From Mycetocola reblochoni REB411 (GTDB taxonomy: Bacteria; Actinomycetota; Actinomycetes; Actinomycetales; Microbacteriaceae), in contig NZ_FUKR01000046.1 in the NCBI RefSeq assembly GCF_900163835.1, positions 1 to 32,311 of the forward strand: a DNA stretch of 32,311 bases. The letters are read 5' to 3'. The stretch's first letter is position 1. The number at the start of each line of letters is the position of its first letter. The notes under the pieces were generated by a model that was not told where the DNA came from, did not search any database, and saw nothing but the letters and a program-made list of their open reading frames with translations. Positions 7,691-17,132 of this stretch are shown in pieces. The position numbers were made by a program, and so were the translations under genes.

Positions 7691-10555
7691 TCAGCCGGCG
7701 CTTTCGTCGCCGACGCCGGGGGAGGAATCCGCAGCGGTGGTCGTCGCGGCGCCGGTCTTCGCGGCGCCGGTCTTCGCGGCGCCGGTCTTCTTCGCCGGGG
7801 ACGTTCGCGCAGGAGCCTTCTTCGCTGTCGCCGTGGTCTCCGCCTCGGCCGGGCTGGACTTCGCCGCCGGCGCCTTCTTAGCGGGCGCCTTCTTAGCGGG
7901 CGCCTTCTTGGCCGGTGCCTTCTTCGCGGGACCCTTCGCGCGCTTCTCCGCGAGCAGCTCCACCGCCCTGTCGAAGGTGAGGTCCTCGATGCTCTCCGAC
8001 TTGGGGACCGTGACGTTCGTGGTCCCGTCGGTGATGTAGGGCCCGAAACGTCCGTCCTTGACCCGCACCGGCTTCCCGCTCACCGGATCGGCATCGAACT
8101 CGCGAAGCGCACTCGCGGCACGCCTGTTGCCGAACTTCGGCTGCGCGAACAGCGCCGTCGCCCCCTCGAGCGTGATGTCGAAGATCTGCTCCTCGCTCTC
8201 CAGCGACCGGGTGTCCGTCCCCTTCTTCAGGTAGGCACCGTATCGGCCGTTCTGGGCCGTGATCTCCGCGCCCGACTCCTCGTCGACACCGACGACACGG
8301 GGAAGAGTCAGCAAGGACATTGCCGTGTCGATGTCGATCGTGTCCAGCGACATGGAGCTGAACAGCGAGGCCGTTCTCGGCTTGACCGCCGCCGCCTTCG
8401 CGCCGCGCTTGGGCTTCGGCTTCTCGATCACCTCGCCCGTCGCCGGGTCGATCTCCGGCTCGGGCTCGGGGAACACCTCGGTCACGTAGGGACCGAACCG
8501 CCCGTCCTTGGCGACGATGTCGCGACCCGTCTCCGGGTCCTGGCCGAGGACTCGGTCGGTGATCACCGGCGCGTCGACGAGCTCCTGGGCCTTCGCGGGA
8601 GTCAGCTCGTCCGGGGCGAGGTCCTGCGGCAGGTTGACCCTCCGCGGCGTCTCGCCCTGCTCGGCGGCGACCTCGAGGTACGGGCCGTACTTACCGATTC
8701 GCAGGGTGATCGCGTCCGTGACGGGGATGGAGTTGATCTCCCTCGCGTCGATCTCGCCGAGGTTGTCGATGACCTGCCTGAGACCGGTGTGCGAGTCGCT
8801 GCCGAAGTAGAACGAGGACAGCCACTCCGTGCGGTCCCTGTCACCCGCCGCGATCTGGTCGAGGTCGGCCTCCATTGCAGCGGTGAAGTCGTACTCCACC
8901 AGCTCGCCGAAGTGCTGCTCGAGCAGCCGCACGACGCTGAACGCGATCCAGCTCGGGATCAGCGCTTGGCCGCGCTGAGTGACGTAGCCACGGTCGACGA
9001 TCGTCGCGATGGTCTGGGCGTAGGTCGACGGTCGACCGATGCCGAGTTCCTCGAGCGTCTTGACCAGGCTCGCCTCGGTGTAGCGAGGAGGCGGTGTCGT
9101 CTCGTGCCCCTTGGCCTCGACGTCGCTCAGCGCCACCCGCTGCCCCTCGGTGAGCGGCGGAAGCTTCGCCTCCTGAGGGTTCTGCGCACCGCCGCGCTCC
9201 TCGTCCCTTCCCTCTTCGTAGGCGTTGAGGAAGCCCCGGAAGGTGATGACCGTTCCGGAGGCGGTCAGTTCCAGCGCGTCGCCATCGACCTCGGTCGCGA
9301 GCGTCACGGTCGCGGTCTGTCCCTTGGCGTCGGCCATCTGGCTGGCGACCGTGCGCTTCCAGATCAGCTCGTACAGCCGGAAGTCGTTGCCGCTGAGCGA
9401 ACCGGTGAGCGACTGCGGTGTCCGGAACGTGTCACCGGAGGGGCGGATCGCCTCGTGCGCCTCCTGTGCGCCCTTCGACCTGCCGGTGTACTGCCGCGGC
9501 TTAGCCGGGATGCTGTCCGCACCGTACAGTTCCGTTGCCTGAGCCCGAGCCGCCGAGATCGCCTGGCCGGAGAGTCCAGGCGAGTCGGTTCGCATGTAGG
9601 TGATGTAGCCGTTCTCGTACAGCGACTGGGCGACGCTCATGGTCTGCCGCGCGCTGAAGCGGAGCTTTCGCGCGGCCTCCTGCTGGAGGGTCGACGTGGT
9701 GAACGGTGCCGCGGGGCGGCGGGAGTACGGCTTGGACTCGACGGATGACACCGTCACATCTGCCGCGGCGAGCCCCGCGGCGATCGCCGTGGTCCTCGCC
9801 TCGTCGAGCAGGACGGCCTTGCCCGTCAACGTTCCGTTGTCGTCGAAGTCGCGGCCGCTGGCGATGCGCTCACCGTTGATACGCACCAGGCGCGTCTCGA
9901 ACGGGGCGGACTCGGCCGCGGTCGCCTTGGCGCTGAGGTCCCAGTAGGACGCCGCCACAAAGGCGAGCCGCTCGCGCTCACGCTCGACGATCAGCCGTGT
10001 CGCCGCGGACTGCACGCGTCCGGCGGAGAGGCTCGGGCCGACCTTGCGCCACAGCACGGGCGAGATCTCGTAACCGTAGATTCGATCGAGGATCCGGCGG
10101 GTCTCCTGCGCGTCGACGAGGGAGACGTCGAGATCGCGGGTGTTCTGGGTCGCCGCGACGATCGCGTCCTTGGTGATCTCGTGGAACACCATCCGCTTGA
10201 CGGGGACCTTGGGGTTCAGCACCTGGAGCAGGTGCCAGGCGATGGCCTCCCCCTCGCGGTCCTCATCAGTGGCGAGCAGAAGCTCGTCGGCGTCCTTGAG
10301 CGCCCGTTTCAGCTCGGCGACCGTCTTCTTCTTCGAGTCGGAGACGACGTAGAACGGCTCGAACCCGTTGTCGATGTCGACCGCGAACTTCCCGAGGCCG
10401 CCCTTCTTCTTCTCGACGGGGAGGTTCTTCGGCTCCGCCAGGTCGCGGATGTGCCCGACGGAGGACAGGACCGTGTAGCCGTCGCCGAGATAGCCGGCAA
10501 TGGACTTCATCTTGGTCGGGGACTCCACGATGACGAGGGTTTTCGAAGCTGTCAC
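7691..10555 (-). CDS. topA: DNA topoisomerase I
   Basis: A 954-aa type IA topoisomerase that relaxes negative supercoils. GTG 10555 is preceded by AAAGGA and begins VTASKTLVIVESPTKMKSIA, a standard actinobacterial N-terminus; longer in-frame starts would add a non-conserved leader. The Toprim domain covers about 1-140, with TDEDREGEAIAWHL near 95-108. The active-site Tyr lies in GYITYMRTDSPG near 319. No zinc-finger cysteines are seen; instead there are repeated FGPYxTD/YGPYLE topoisomerase C-terminal repeats (about 590-860), the form known in actinobacteria. Residues about 870-954 are a Lys/Ala/Pro tail made of repeats that bind DNA in related enzymes. Likely first gene of the topA-tmk-holB operon. 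Confidence 0.96.
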   Translation of the reverse strand: MTASKTLVIVESPTKMKSIAGYLGDGYTVLSSVGHIRDLAEPKNLPVEKKKGGLGKFAVDIDNGFEPFYVVSDSKKKTVAELKRALKDADELLLATDEDREGEAIAWHLLQVLNPKVPVKRMVFHEITKDAIVAATQNTRDLDVSLVDAQETRRILDRIYGYEISPVLWRKVGPSLSAGRVQSAATRLIVERERERLAFVAASYWDLSAKATAAESAPFETRLVRINGERIASGRDFDDNGTLTGKAVLLDEARTTAIAAGLAAADVTVSSVESKPYSRRPAAPFTTSTLQQEAARKLRFSARQTMSVAQSLYENGYITYMRTDSPGLSGQAISAARAQATELYGADSIPAKPRQYTGRSKGAQEAHEAIRPSGDTFRTPQSLTGSLSGNDFRLYELIWKRTVASQMADAKGQTATVTLATEVDGDALELTASGTVITFRGFLNAYEEGRDEERGGAQNPQEAKLPPLTEGQRVALSDVEAKGHETTPPPRYTEASLVKTLEELGIGRPSTYAQTIATIVDRGYVTQRGQALIPSWIAFSVVRLLEQHFGELVEYDFTAAMEADLDQIAAGDRDRTEWLSSFYFGSDSHTGLRQVIDNLGEIDAREINSIPVTDAITLRIGKYGPYLEVAAEQGETPRRVNLPQDLAPDELTPAKAQELVDAPVITDRVLGQDPETGRDIVAKDGRFGPYVTEVFPEPEPEIDPATGEVIEKPKPKRGAKAAAVKPRTASLFSSMSLDTIDIDTAMSLLTLPRVVGVDEESGAEITAQNGRYGAYLKKGTDTRSLESEEQIFDITLEGATALFAQPKFGNRRAASALREFDADPVSGKPVRVKDGRFGPYITDGTTNVTVPKSESIEDLTFDRAVELLAEKRAKGPAKKAPAKKAPAKKAPAKKAPAAKSSPAEAETTATAKKAPARTSPAKKTGAAKTGAAKTGAATTTAADSSPGVGDESAG
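7746..7790. repeat. Three perfect 15-bp repeats inside topA
   Basis: GCGGCGCCGGTCTTC occurs three times head to tail (7746-7760, 7761-7775, 7776-7790). It encodes KTGAA-type pentapeptides in the topoisomerase tail. In-frame length change here would alter tail length only. Confidence 0.9.
7870..7929. repeat. Four 15-bp repeats inside topA
   Basis: Units at 7870, 7885, 7900 and 7915. The first two are identical (GCGCCTTCTTAGCGG) and the last two are diverged. They encode PAKKA-type pentapeptides, the basic DNA-binding tail of the topoisomerase. Confidence 0.88.
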
Positions 10556-10576
10556 CAGGTTCCTTTCTTCAGGCAC

Positions 10577-10582
10577 ACCATA
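10577..10582 (-). promoter_or_regulatory. Possible topA -10 element
   Basis: On the minus strand TATGGT (10582-10577) lies about 20 nt before the topA GTG, upstream of its AAAGGA site. No good -35 is visible, so this is weak evidence. Confidence 0.35.
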
Positions 10583-10638
10583 CACATAGCGATGTGCGCC
10601 ACTTCTGTGCGTCCGCACCGTCGGACGGCCTCACGCTC

Positions 10639-10663
10639 GGACGTCGTCCGGCGCTCGACGTCC
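10639..10663 (-). terminator. Hairpin between the Tad locus and topA
   Basis: A perfect 8-bp inverted repeat (10639-10646 with 10656-10663) follows the last Tad gene on the minus strand. There is no T-run. It may end the pilus operon ahead of topA. Confidence 0.4.
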
Positions 10664-10697
10664 ATTCGGGGCGACGGTCCTCCCTCGGCCGCAGCAC

Positions 10698-11057
10698 TCA
10701 GCCTGCCCGGGCGCTGCGCGTGAACGGGATACCAAGAATCTGTCGCCGTGCCACGACCCGGGCGTCGTGTCCGATCGTGCAGCTGATCAGCTCGGCACCA
10801 TTCGATTCCACGACGATTCGGGCGTTCGCGCAGGGTTCTCCCCCATGATGCCCGAACAGAGTGTCCGCTGCCACCAACGCACCGAGGTCGGCCGCACGGG
10901 CGACTGCCCCGGAGTGCTGGAGAGCGGTCGCCGCACCCAGGATGATCGCGGTCAGTGCGACCGCGACCGCGACCACGCCGAGAGCCGCGGCGCTGGCAGC
11001 ACCACACTCCGCCGAGGCGCGGTCGCCCGGGACGGACGCTGATGCTCGCGGGCTCAT
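10698..11057 (-). CDS. TadE/TadG-like small membrane protein (Rv3654c-like)
   Basis: A 119-aa protein with one N-terminal membrane helix (about 23-45, ALGVVAVAVALTAIILGAA). A conserved patch ARAADLGALVAAD follows, and then two cysteines (about 76 and 93), which could form a disulfide outside the membrane. This layout matches the small pseudopilin-like protein that ends actinobacterial tad operons and is annotated from memory as Rv3654c-like or helicase/secretion-neighbourhood TadE-like. Its ATG at 11057 overlaps the tadE stop as ATGA, so it is translationally coupled to it. Probably a minor pilus or assembly component; no direct functional motif is present. Confidence 0.8.
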   Translation of the reverse strand: MSPRASASVPGDRASAECGAASAAALGVVAVAVALTAIILGAATALQHSGAVARAADLGALVAADTLFGHHGGEPCANARIVVESNGAELISCTIGHDARVVARRQILGIPFTRSARAG

Positions 11058-11599
11058 GGGTTCCCGTCCCCAGCGGCGCTCGGCGACGGGTCCCGCCCCG
11101 GCGCCTCATTCACCGACCCGGACACGGCGGTCTCGGTCAGCGCGCACGCCGTGGCCCTGACCGGAACGGTGATCCCGGCGATCAGGCTCGAGCGCGATGA
11201 CACGCTCAAGCACCACACGGGGTCCGTGCCGCCACCCTCGCCGCGGGAGTCCGTGGGGCCGGCGTCGGCGGGGGTCCGCGTCTGCCCGTCCGGCGGTGCG
11301 GAGTGCGCTTCCAGGGGCGCCTCGGCGAAACGGTCGACACGGGCGGTCGGCCCCGCGGCGAGCAGGGCGCCGTCCCTGCCGGTCGCATCACCCCTCACCG
11401 CGAGCCGCACGGCGTCCACCGCCGCCGCGCCGAGGACCATCCGATCGACGGCGACCCGTGCGGAACCGAGCACGACGGCGAGCACGAGAACGAGCACGGG
11501 CAGGACGATGGCCAGCTCGGCGGTCGCAGTCCCCGCCTCAGAGCCTGCGACGGCGAGCGCACGCCGACGACCGGGCGGCGCCTCGGCGCGGCCGTTCAC
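11054..11599 (-). CDS. tadE: TadE-family pilus assembly protein
   Basis: A 181-aa protein. The start taken is GTG 11599, which overlaps the pilin stop as GTGA and has GAGG 7 nt upstream. A prepilin-like segment GTATAELAIVLP (23-34) with Glu at position +5 and a hydrophobic stretch to about 48 mark a TadE pseudopilin. The rest is extracellular, with Cys residues near 131 and 153 suitable for a disulfide. TadE proteins are processed by prepilin peptidases and needed for Flp pilus assembly; no peptidase gene is in this window. The same frame is open upstream through the pilin N-terminus to 11860, so a 268-aa pilin-TadE fusion could also be read if the frameshift there is real. Confidence 0.82.
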   Translation of the reverse strand: MNGRAEAPPGRRRALAVAGSEAGTATAELAIVLPVLVLVLAVVLGSARVAVDRMVLGAAAVDAVRLAVRGDATGRDGALLAAGPTARVDRFAEAPLEAHSAPPDGQTRTPADAGPTDSRGEGGGTDPVWCLSVSSRSSLIAGITVPVRATACALTETAVSGSVNEAPGRDPSPSAAGDGNP

Positions 11600-11860
11600 A
11601 TCGGCACCTCGAGGGCGGTGCGGACCAGGTCGAGGAGGAACCCCTTCACCTCGGCGCTCTTCATGATGACGGAGGAGTCCCGCGAAGCCGACGGCGGCCA
11701 TCGTCGCGATGACGTACTCGGCCGTCGCCGACCCCGCGTCGCGACCGCGCGCTCCCCCGCTCGCGTCGCCCCTGGACGTGGTGGCCCGCAGCGGAGGCGC
11801 CGTCCCGCCGCCTCGCGACCGTTCCTCCTCGATGCGTGGTTCGTCCTTGTTCTCAGACAT
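11596..11860 (-). pseudogene. DUF4244 Flp-like pilin gene with an apparent frameshift
   Basis: ATG 11860 has AAAGGA 6 nt upstream. The first frame gives an acidic/basic leader, then GSATAEYVIATMAAVGFAGLL (residues 43-63), the prepilin-like helix of DUF4244 with Glu at +5. The expected rest (VIMKSAEVKGFLLDLVRTAL, then EVPM and stop at 11596) is present in another frame. The switch falls at plus-strand 11671-11677 (GGAGGAG). On the coding strand the run CTCCTCC would read through correctly if one TC were restored, giving GLLLVIM. The interval is 265 nt, not a multiple of three. It may be a recent 2-nt loss, an error in the sequence, or recoding. It should be the main pilus subunit of this locus. 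Confidence 0.8.
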
Positions 11861-12059
11861 GGTTCGTCCTTTCTGTTCGCTGTCGATCCCGGACGGTGGA
11901 GCGGGCGGTCGCCAGCGGCCGTCCTTCCTCCGCGCCGGGCAGGTCCCGCCCGCGACCGTCGTGCGGTGCGGTCCCGCGGCCGCGCTGCTCGGCCACTCTG
12001 GTTCTCGGTGACGCGGGCACGGAGCCGGGCGTTCGGCGTGTTCCATCGCGCGGGGGCCC

Positions 12060-13079
12060 TCACCAGACGACTCCGGCTCCGCCGCCGAACCCTGCTCCGA
12101 CGACGCTGAGAATGGACGGCACGATTCCGACGAGGATGAATGCCGGGAGAGCGCACAGACCCAGGGGCAGCAGCATGCGCGGCGCGAGGGCTGCCGCGGA
12201 CGCGGTCGCCGCGCTCGCCCTCGCGCGGCGGACCGACTCCGCATCCGCGCGAAGAAGCGCGACCACGGGGACTCCGAGGCCCGACGCACGCCGGATCACC
12301 GCCTCCGTGTCCGACTCGCCGTCGTCGATGTCCAGGTCGAAGCGGCGGCACGCCGTGCTCGCTCGTGCAACCGCCGAGCGCGAGTCCGCCCCTCCCTCGA
12401 TGGCGACAGCGGTCAGTACGGCGTGCGTCTCGGGCGCGATGGCGGACGGTGACACCCGGTCGATCAGCAGTCGGGACCAGCGCCACCCGATGAGGCAGAG
12501 CAGGGCGCTGGACAGGATCGCGGTCCAGCCGAGCACCGAGCCGAGCAGGACCGACAGCGGGGCGTTCCCCAGGGCGGTGGCCATCGCGATGGCGACGACG
12601 GGTGCCCCCAGGATGATCCGTGCGGATGCGCGCGGACCGGCAACCGACTCGTCGATGCGGCGGCCGACCGTCGCATCATCGTCGAACACCCGCCCCAGTT
12701 CGTCGAGCGACGACGCCAGGGGCGACCCGGCCTCTGACGCGACCTGCCACACAGCGGCGACCGCGGACCAGTGCCCTCCGCGCTCGGCGATCGCCGACGG
12801 CACATCTCTGGTGCGCATCGGCGCCGTCCCCGGATCACGCCCCTGCCCGCCGTCCGGTGCGAAGGCGCACCAGGCCGTCGCGGGCGGAACCCCCGCCCGG
12901 AGTCCCGCGGCGAGCGCACGCAGCAGAGAGGCGTCAGCGGCGTCAGCGGCGCGCGACAGCGACGGCGACGACCGGTGACGAGGACCGCGCGTCCACAGAA
13001 GCGGGAACACACGCGCGTCCCGTCCGTTCCTGCCGCGACCGCAGCGGACGGAGCCGCCGACAGGCCGCTCACGCCGCAT
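12060..13079 (-). CDS. Tad inner-membrane platform protein, TadB-TadC-like fusion
   Basis: A 339-aa type II secretion F-like protein, the membrane platform on which the CpaF ATPase acts. The N-terminal module (about 48-208) has LLRALAAGLRAGVPPATAW, VWQVASEAGSPLASSLDEL, then two membrane helices (about 154-172 and 177-199), as in TadB. A second module (about 215-339) carries ASGLGVPVVALLRADA, an Arg/Ala helix and LLPLGLCALPAFILVGIVPS, the TadC-like C-terminal helix. Most actinobacterial loci keep these as two genes, so I read a fusion. ATG 13079 lies 11 nt inside the cpaF end; GTG 13010, with GACGGGA just upstream, is a credible alternative start. A 199-bp gap with no recognisable gene follows before the pilin. 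Confidence 0.8.
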   Translation of the reverse strand: MRRERPVGGSVRCGRGRNGRDARVFPLLWTRGPRHRSSPSLSRAADAADASLLRALAAGLRAGVPPATAWCAFAPDGGQGRDPGTAPMRTRDVPSAIAERGGHWSAVAAVWQVASEAGSPLASSLDELGRVFDDDATVGRRIDESVAGPRASARIILGAPVVAIAMATALGNAPLSVLLGSVLGWTAILSSALLCLIGWRWSRLLIDRVSPSAIAPETHAVLTAVAIEGGADSRSAVARASTACRRFDLDIDDGESDTEAVIRRASGLGVPVVALLRADAESVRRARASAATASAAALAPRMLLPLGLCALPAFILVGIVPSILSVVGAGFGGGAGVVW

Positions 13080-14121
13080 GGGCGGGCTCACGGGTGGTGG
13101 CGCGGGGCGAGGACGCGATCCGACGCGTCGACGCCGACGACGGTTCGATCGGCAGTGGTTCCACGCGCCAGCCGCCCGGCACCGGGCGTGGCCGACCGTA
13201 TCCGCTGATCGACGATCCCCCGGGGACCGCCCGCACGTGAACGACCCTGTCGATCGCCGAGAGTGCGAGCTCCGCGGTCGCGGCGGGTGCGAGACCGCCC
13301 CTGGAGCACAGCGACGACAGCCGAGACGGGACGTCGTCGATGCTCGGAGCATGCAGCGTGCTTCCGCCTCCCGCGTGCCCGGTGGTGAAGGCCATGAGCA
13401 TGTCGACGGCCTCCGTCCCTCGGCATTCCCCGACGACGAGCCGGTCAGGGCGCATGCGCAACGCCTGCACAAGCAGCTCGTCGATCCCGATCGCGCCCGC
13501 GCCGTCCGCGTTCGCCTGACGCGTGCGCAGGACGATGTGCTGCGGGTGGTCGGGTGTCAGCTCGGCCACGTCCTCGAGCGAGACGATCCGCTCCATTGCG
13601 GGCACTTCCGCGAGCAGGGCGGAGAGCAGCGCGGTCTTGCCGGATCCCGTCGCGCCCGTCACGAGGGTGGTTCTGCGGGAGTCGACGTCGTCCCTGATCA
13701 ACGCCCTGAGCTCTGCCGCGGGTCCCAAAGCGGGGTCGACCCCGACGTCGTCGAGGGTGACGGGGTCGATCCGCGGCAGGCGGATGCTGATGCTCGTGCC
13801 CGCCACCCCTGCCGATCCCAGCACGGCGTGCACGCGCACCCCATCGGCGACCACGACATCGGCCAGGGGGCAGGCCACATCCAAATGGCGTCCGCCCGCG
13901 GCGATGAGCCCGACCGCGAGCGCGCGCAGCCGCTCCGGAGGAACTCGCGCCGCGTCGTGGCGGGTGCGCCTCCCCGATCGCGCGATCGTCCACAGGCCGC
14001 AGTCCTCGTCGATGAACACGTCGCTGATCCCTGGGTCGTAGACGGTCCAGGCGAGTTCGTCGAGCTCGGAGGCGAGAGCGGCCCGTGAGCGGAGAGAGTG
14101 GAGGAGACGAGAGGTGTGCAT
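13069..14121 (-). CDS. Tad/Flp pilus secretion ATPase (CpaF/TadA family)
   Basis: This 350-aa ATPase powers pilus assembly from the cytoplasm. It shows Walker A GATGSGKT (156-163), an Asp box (SLEDVAELTPDHP, 181-193), a Walker B-like RLVVGECRGTEAVDML (227-242) and the His box GGGSTLHAPS (251-260). The N-terminal region (25-115) matches the CpaF cap domain (ISDVFIDED, DVACPLADVVVADGVRVHAV). It is shorter than many CpaF proteins but has all core motifs. ATG 14121 has only a weak ribosome site. It is the first gene of the Tad locus; the CpaE/Ssd-like gene that commonly precedes it is absent, and 6C RNA is found there instead. Confidence 0.9.
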   Translation of the reverse strand: MHTSRLLHSLRSRAALASELDELAWTVYDPGISDVFIDEDCGLWTIARSGRRTRHDAARVPPERLRALAVGLIAAGGRHLDVACPLADVVVADGVRVHAVLGSAGVAGTSISIRLPRIDPVTLDDVGVDPALGPAAELRALIRDDVDSRRTTLVTGATGSGKTALLSALLAEVPAMERIVSLEDVAELTPDHPQHIVLRTRQANADGAGAIGIDELLVQALRMRPDRLVVGECRGTEAVDMLMAFTTGHAGGGSTLHAPSIDDVPSRLSSLCSRGGLAPAATAELALSAIDRVVHVRAVPGGSSISGYGRPRPVPGGWRVEPLPIEPSSASTRRIASSPRATTREPAHAA

Positions 14122-14296
14122 GCACCGATTCTCGAGATGCGCCCACCGCGGCGACCGGTTCCTCACCCGACCCGGGCAGAACCGGTCGCCCCGACCCCCG
14201 TGTGCAGGACCGGCCCGTTCCGTCGACGGCCGACGGTCACGGCCGAGGGGCCGGGTGCCGCGATCGCGGTCACCGCGACAGCGCGATGCGGAGGCA

Positions 14297-14403
14297 CAAA
14301 GAAAGGCGGCATCCATTGGGGGGAATGGATGCCGCCTGGACGACGCCGGGATTGGGGGGAATCCGTAGGGGCGTCGCCTGCACGAATTTGAAAAATCCGG
14401 CCG
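14297..14403 (-). ncRNA. 6C small RNA
   Basis: On the minus strand two hairpins each carry exactly six cytosines in the loop. The first has outer stem 14376-14370/14347-14341 and inner stem GGATT/AATCC around CCCCCC (14359-14354). The second is a perfect 14-bp stem (14337-14324 with 14317-14304) around CCCCCC (14323-14318). TTCTTTG follows, as in an intrinsic terminator. Two C6-loop hairpins define the 6C RNA family of actinobacteria, which from memory includes B11 of M. tuberculosis, located near Rv3660c at the tad genes, and acts on mRNAs through its C-rich loops. Ends are estimated from the promoter and the terminator; length is about 107 nt. Confidence 0.88.
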
Positions 14404-14409
14404 AGCACA

Positions 14410-14439
14410 ACTATAAGACAAGCGCATACAAATCAGCAA
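14410..14439 (-). promoter_or_regulatory. Promoter of the 6C RNA
   Basis: Minus-strand TTGCTG (14439-14434) and TATAGT (14415-14410) are separated by 18 bp. Initiation is expected near 14403, just before the 6C RNA. The two boxes are among the best sigma70-type matches in the window. Confidence 0.65.
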
Positions 14440-14444
14440 GCGCT

Positions 14445-14466
14445 GTGTCCTCATTTTGGAGGACAC
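14445..14466. promoter_or_regulatory. Operator-like palindrome between 6C RNA and acs
   Basis: GTGTCCTC (14445-14452) and GAGGACAC (14459-14466) form a perfect 8-bp inverted repeat with a 6-bp AT-rich spacer. It lies just upstream of the 6C promoter and about 140 bp before acs. The size fits a dimeric regulator site. The regulator is not recognised. Elsewhere in the 480-bp gap 14122-14603 only the 6C RNA, its promoter and the acs ribosome site are seen. Confidence 0.5.
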
Positions 14467-14603
14467 GGTTTCTGGCACGCTGCGCCAGGCCGACACGCGC
14501 CCCCGCACGGCGGCTCCAACACACCGTCGGCGGCCGGGTACGCTCGGGGGAAGCCACAGCGCCGTGGCACACGAGCGTCGTCGCAAAGGAGCGAGAGTCA
14601 GCC

Positions 14604-16559
<1,956 letters not shown>

Positions 16560-16605
16560 CGCCTCCGCCCGGCACGCCGACGGAGGACGGTGGGACCGCA
16601 GAGCG

Positions 16606-16637
16606 GAGGGGGCGATCGCCGTGACGATCGCCCCCTC
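16606..16637. terminator. Bidirectional terminator between acs and RidA genes
   Basis: Perfect 13-bp inverted repeat (16606-16618 and 16625-16637) with a 6-nt loop, between two convergent genes. It has no clear T-run; assignment rests on stem strength and position. Confidence 0.7.
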
Positions 16638-16655
16638 CCCTGCCGCACGCGGCGG

Positions 16656-17132
16656 TCAGGCCTCCGGCGACACCGCCAGGATGAGCTCCACCTCGACCGG
16701 TGCGTCCAGCGGCAGCACGGCCACGCCGACGGCTGAGCGCGCGTGCGAGCCGGCCTCGCCGAACACCTCCCCGAGAAGTTCGGAGGCACCGTTGATCACG
16801 CCCGGCTGCCCCGTGAACGACGGCTCCGAGGCGACGAATCCGGTCACCTTGACGACCCGGACCACCCGGTCAAGGGAACCGATGACGCTCGCCGCCGCCG
16901 CGAGCGCGTTCAGCACGGCGATGCGGGCGTACTCCTTGGCGTCCTCGGCCGGGACCAGGCCGTGGCCGTCGCCCACCTTGCCCGTGGCCGGGAGCGCTCC
17001 CGAGACGAAGGGCAGCTGGCCAGAGGTGTAGACGCGGTCCCCGTCGAGGACCGCGGGGACGTAGGCCGCGACCGGCACGGCGACACCGGGCAGCTCGATG
17101 CCGAGCTCGGCCAGGCGCTGCTCGACGCCCAT
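16656..17132 (-). CDS. RidA family protein (YjgF/YER057c/UK114)
   Basis: A 158-aa member of the longer actinobacterial RidA type. RidA proteins deaminate reactive enamine/imine intermediates made by pyridoxal-phosphate enzymes. Features include VYTSGQLPFVSG, the helix ARIAVLNALAAAASVIGSLD, then VVKVTGFVAS and the C-terminal PVEVELILAV. The Arg that binds substrate carboxylate in active RidA (within an R-x-x-V-x-V near the C-terminus) is not evident: the segment reads LPLDAPVEVEL, so deaminase activity is uncertain. ATG 17132 overlaps the upstream stop as TGATG. From memory the DUF4177-RidA pair beside a PASTA PBP is conserved in actinobacteria (Rv3678A-Rv3678c near ponA2). Confidence 0.88.
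   Translation of the reverse strand: MGVEQRLAELGIELPGVAVPVAAYVPAVLDGDRVYTSGQLPFVSGALPATGKVGDGHGLVPAEDAKEYARIAVLNALAAAASVIGSLDRVVRVVKVTGFVASEPSFTGQPGVINGASELLGEVFGEAGSHARSAVGVAVLPLDAPVEVELILAVSPEA

Noticed and set aside
7746-7929. CRISPR-like repeats
   Set aside because: The repeats are 15 bp, contiguous without spacers and encode the Lys/Ala tail of TopA.
14304-14337. 14-bp hairpin as a plain terminator of a plus-strand gene
   Set aside because: No plus-strand gene ends there. With the neighbouring C6-loop hairpin and upstream promoter it is better explained as the second hairpin of 6C RNA.
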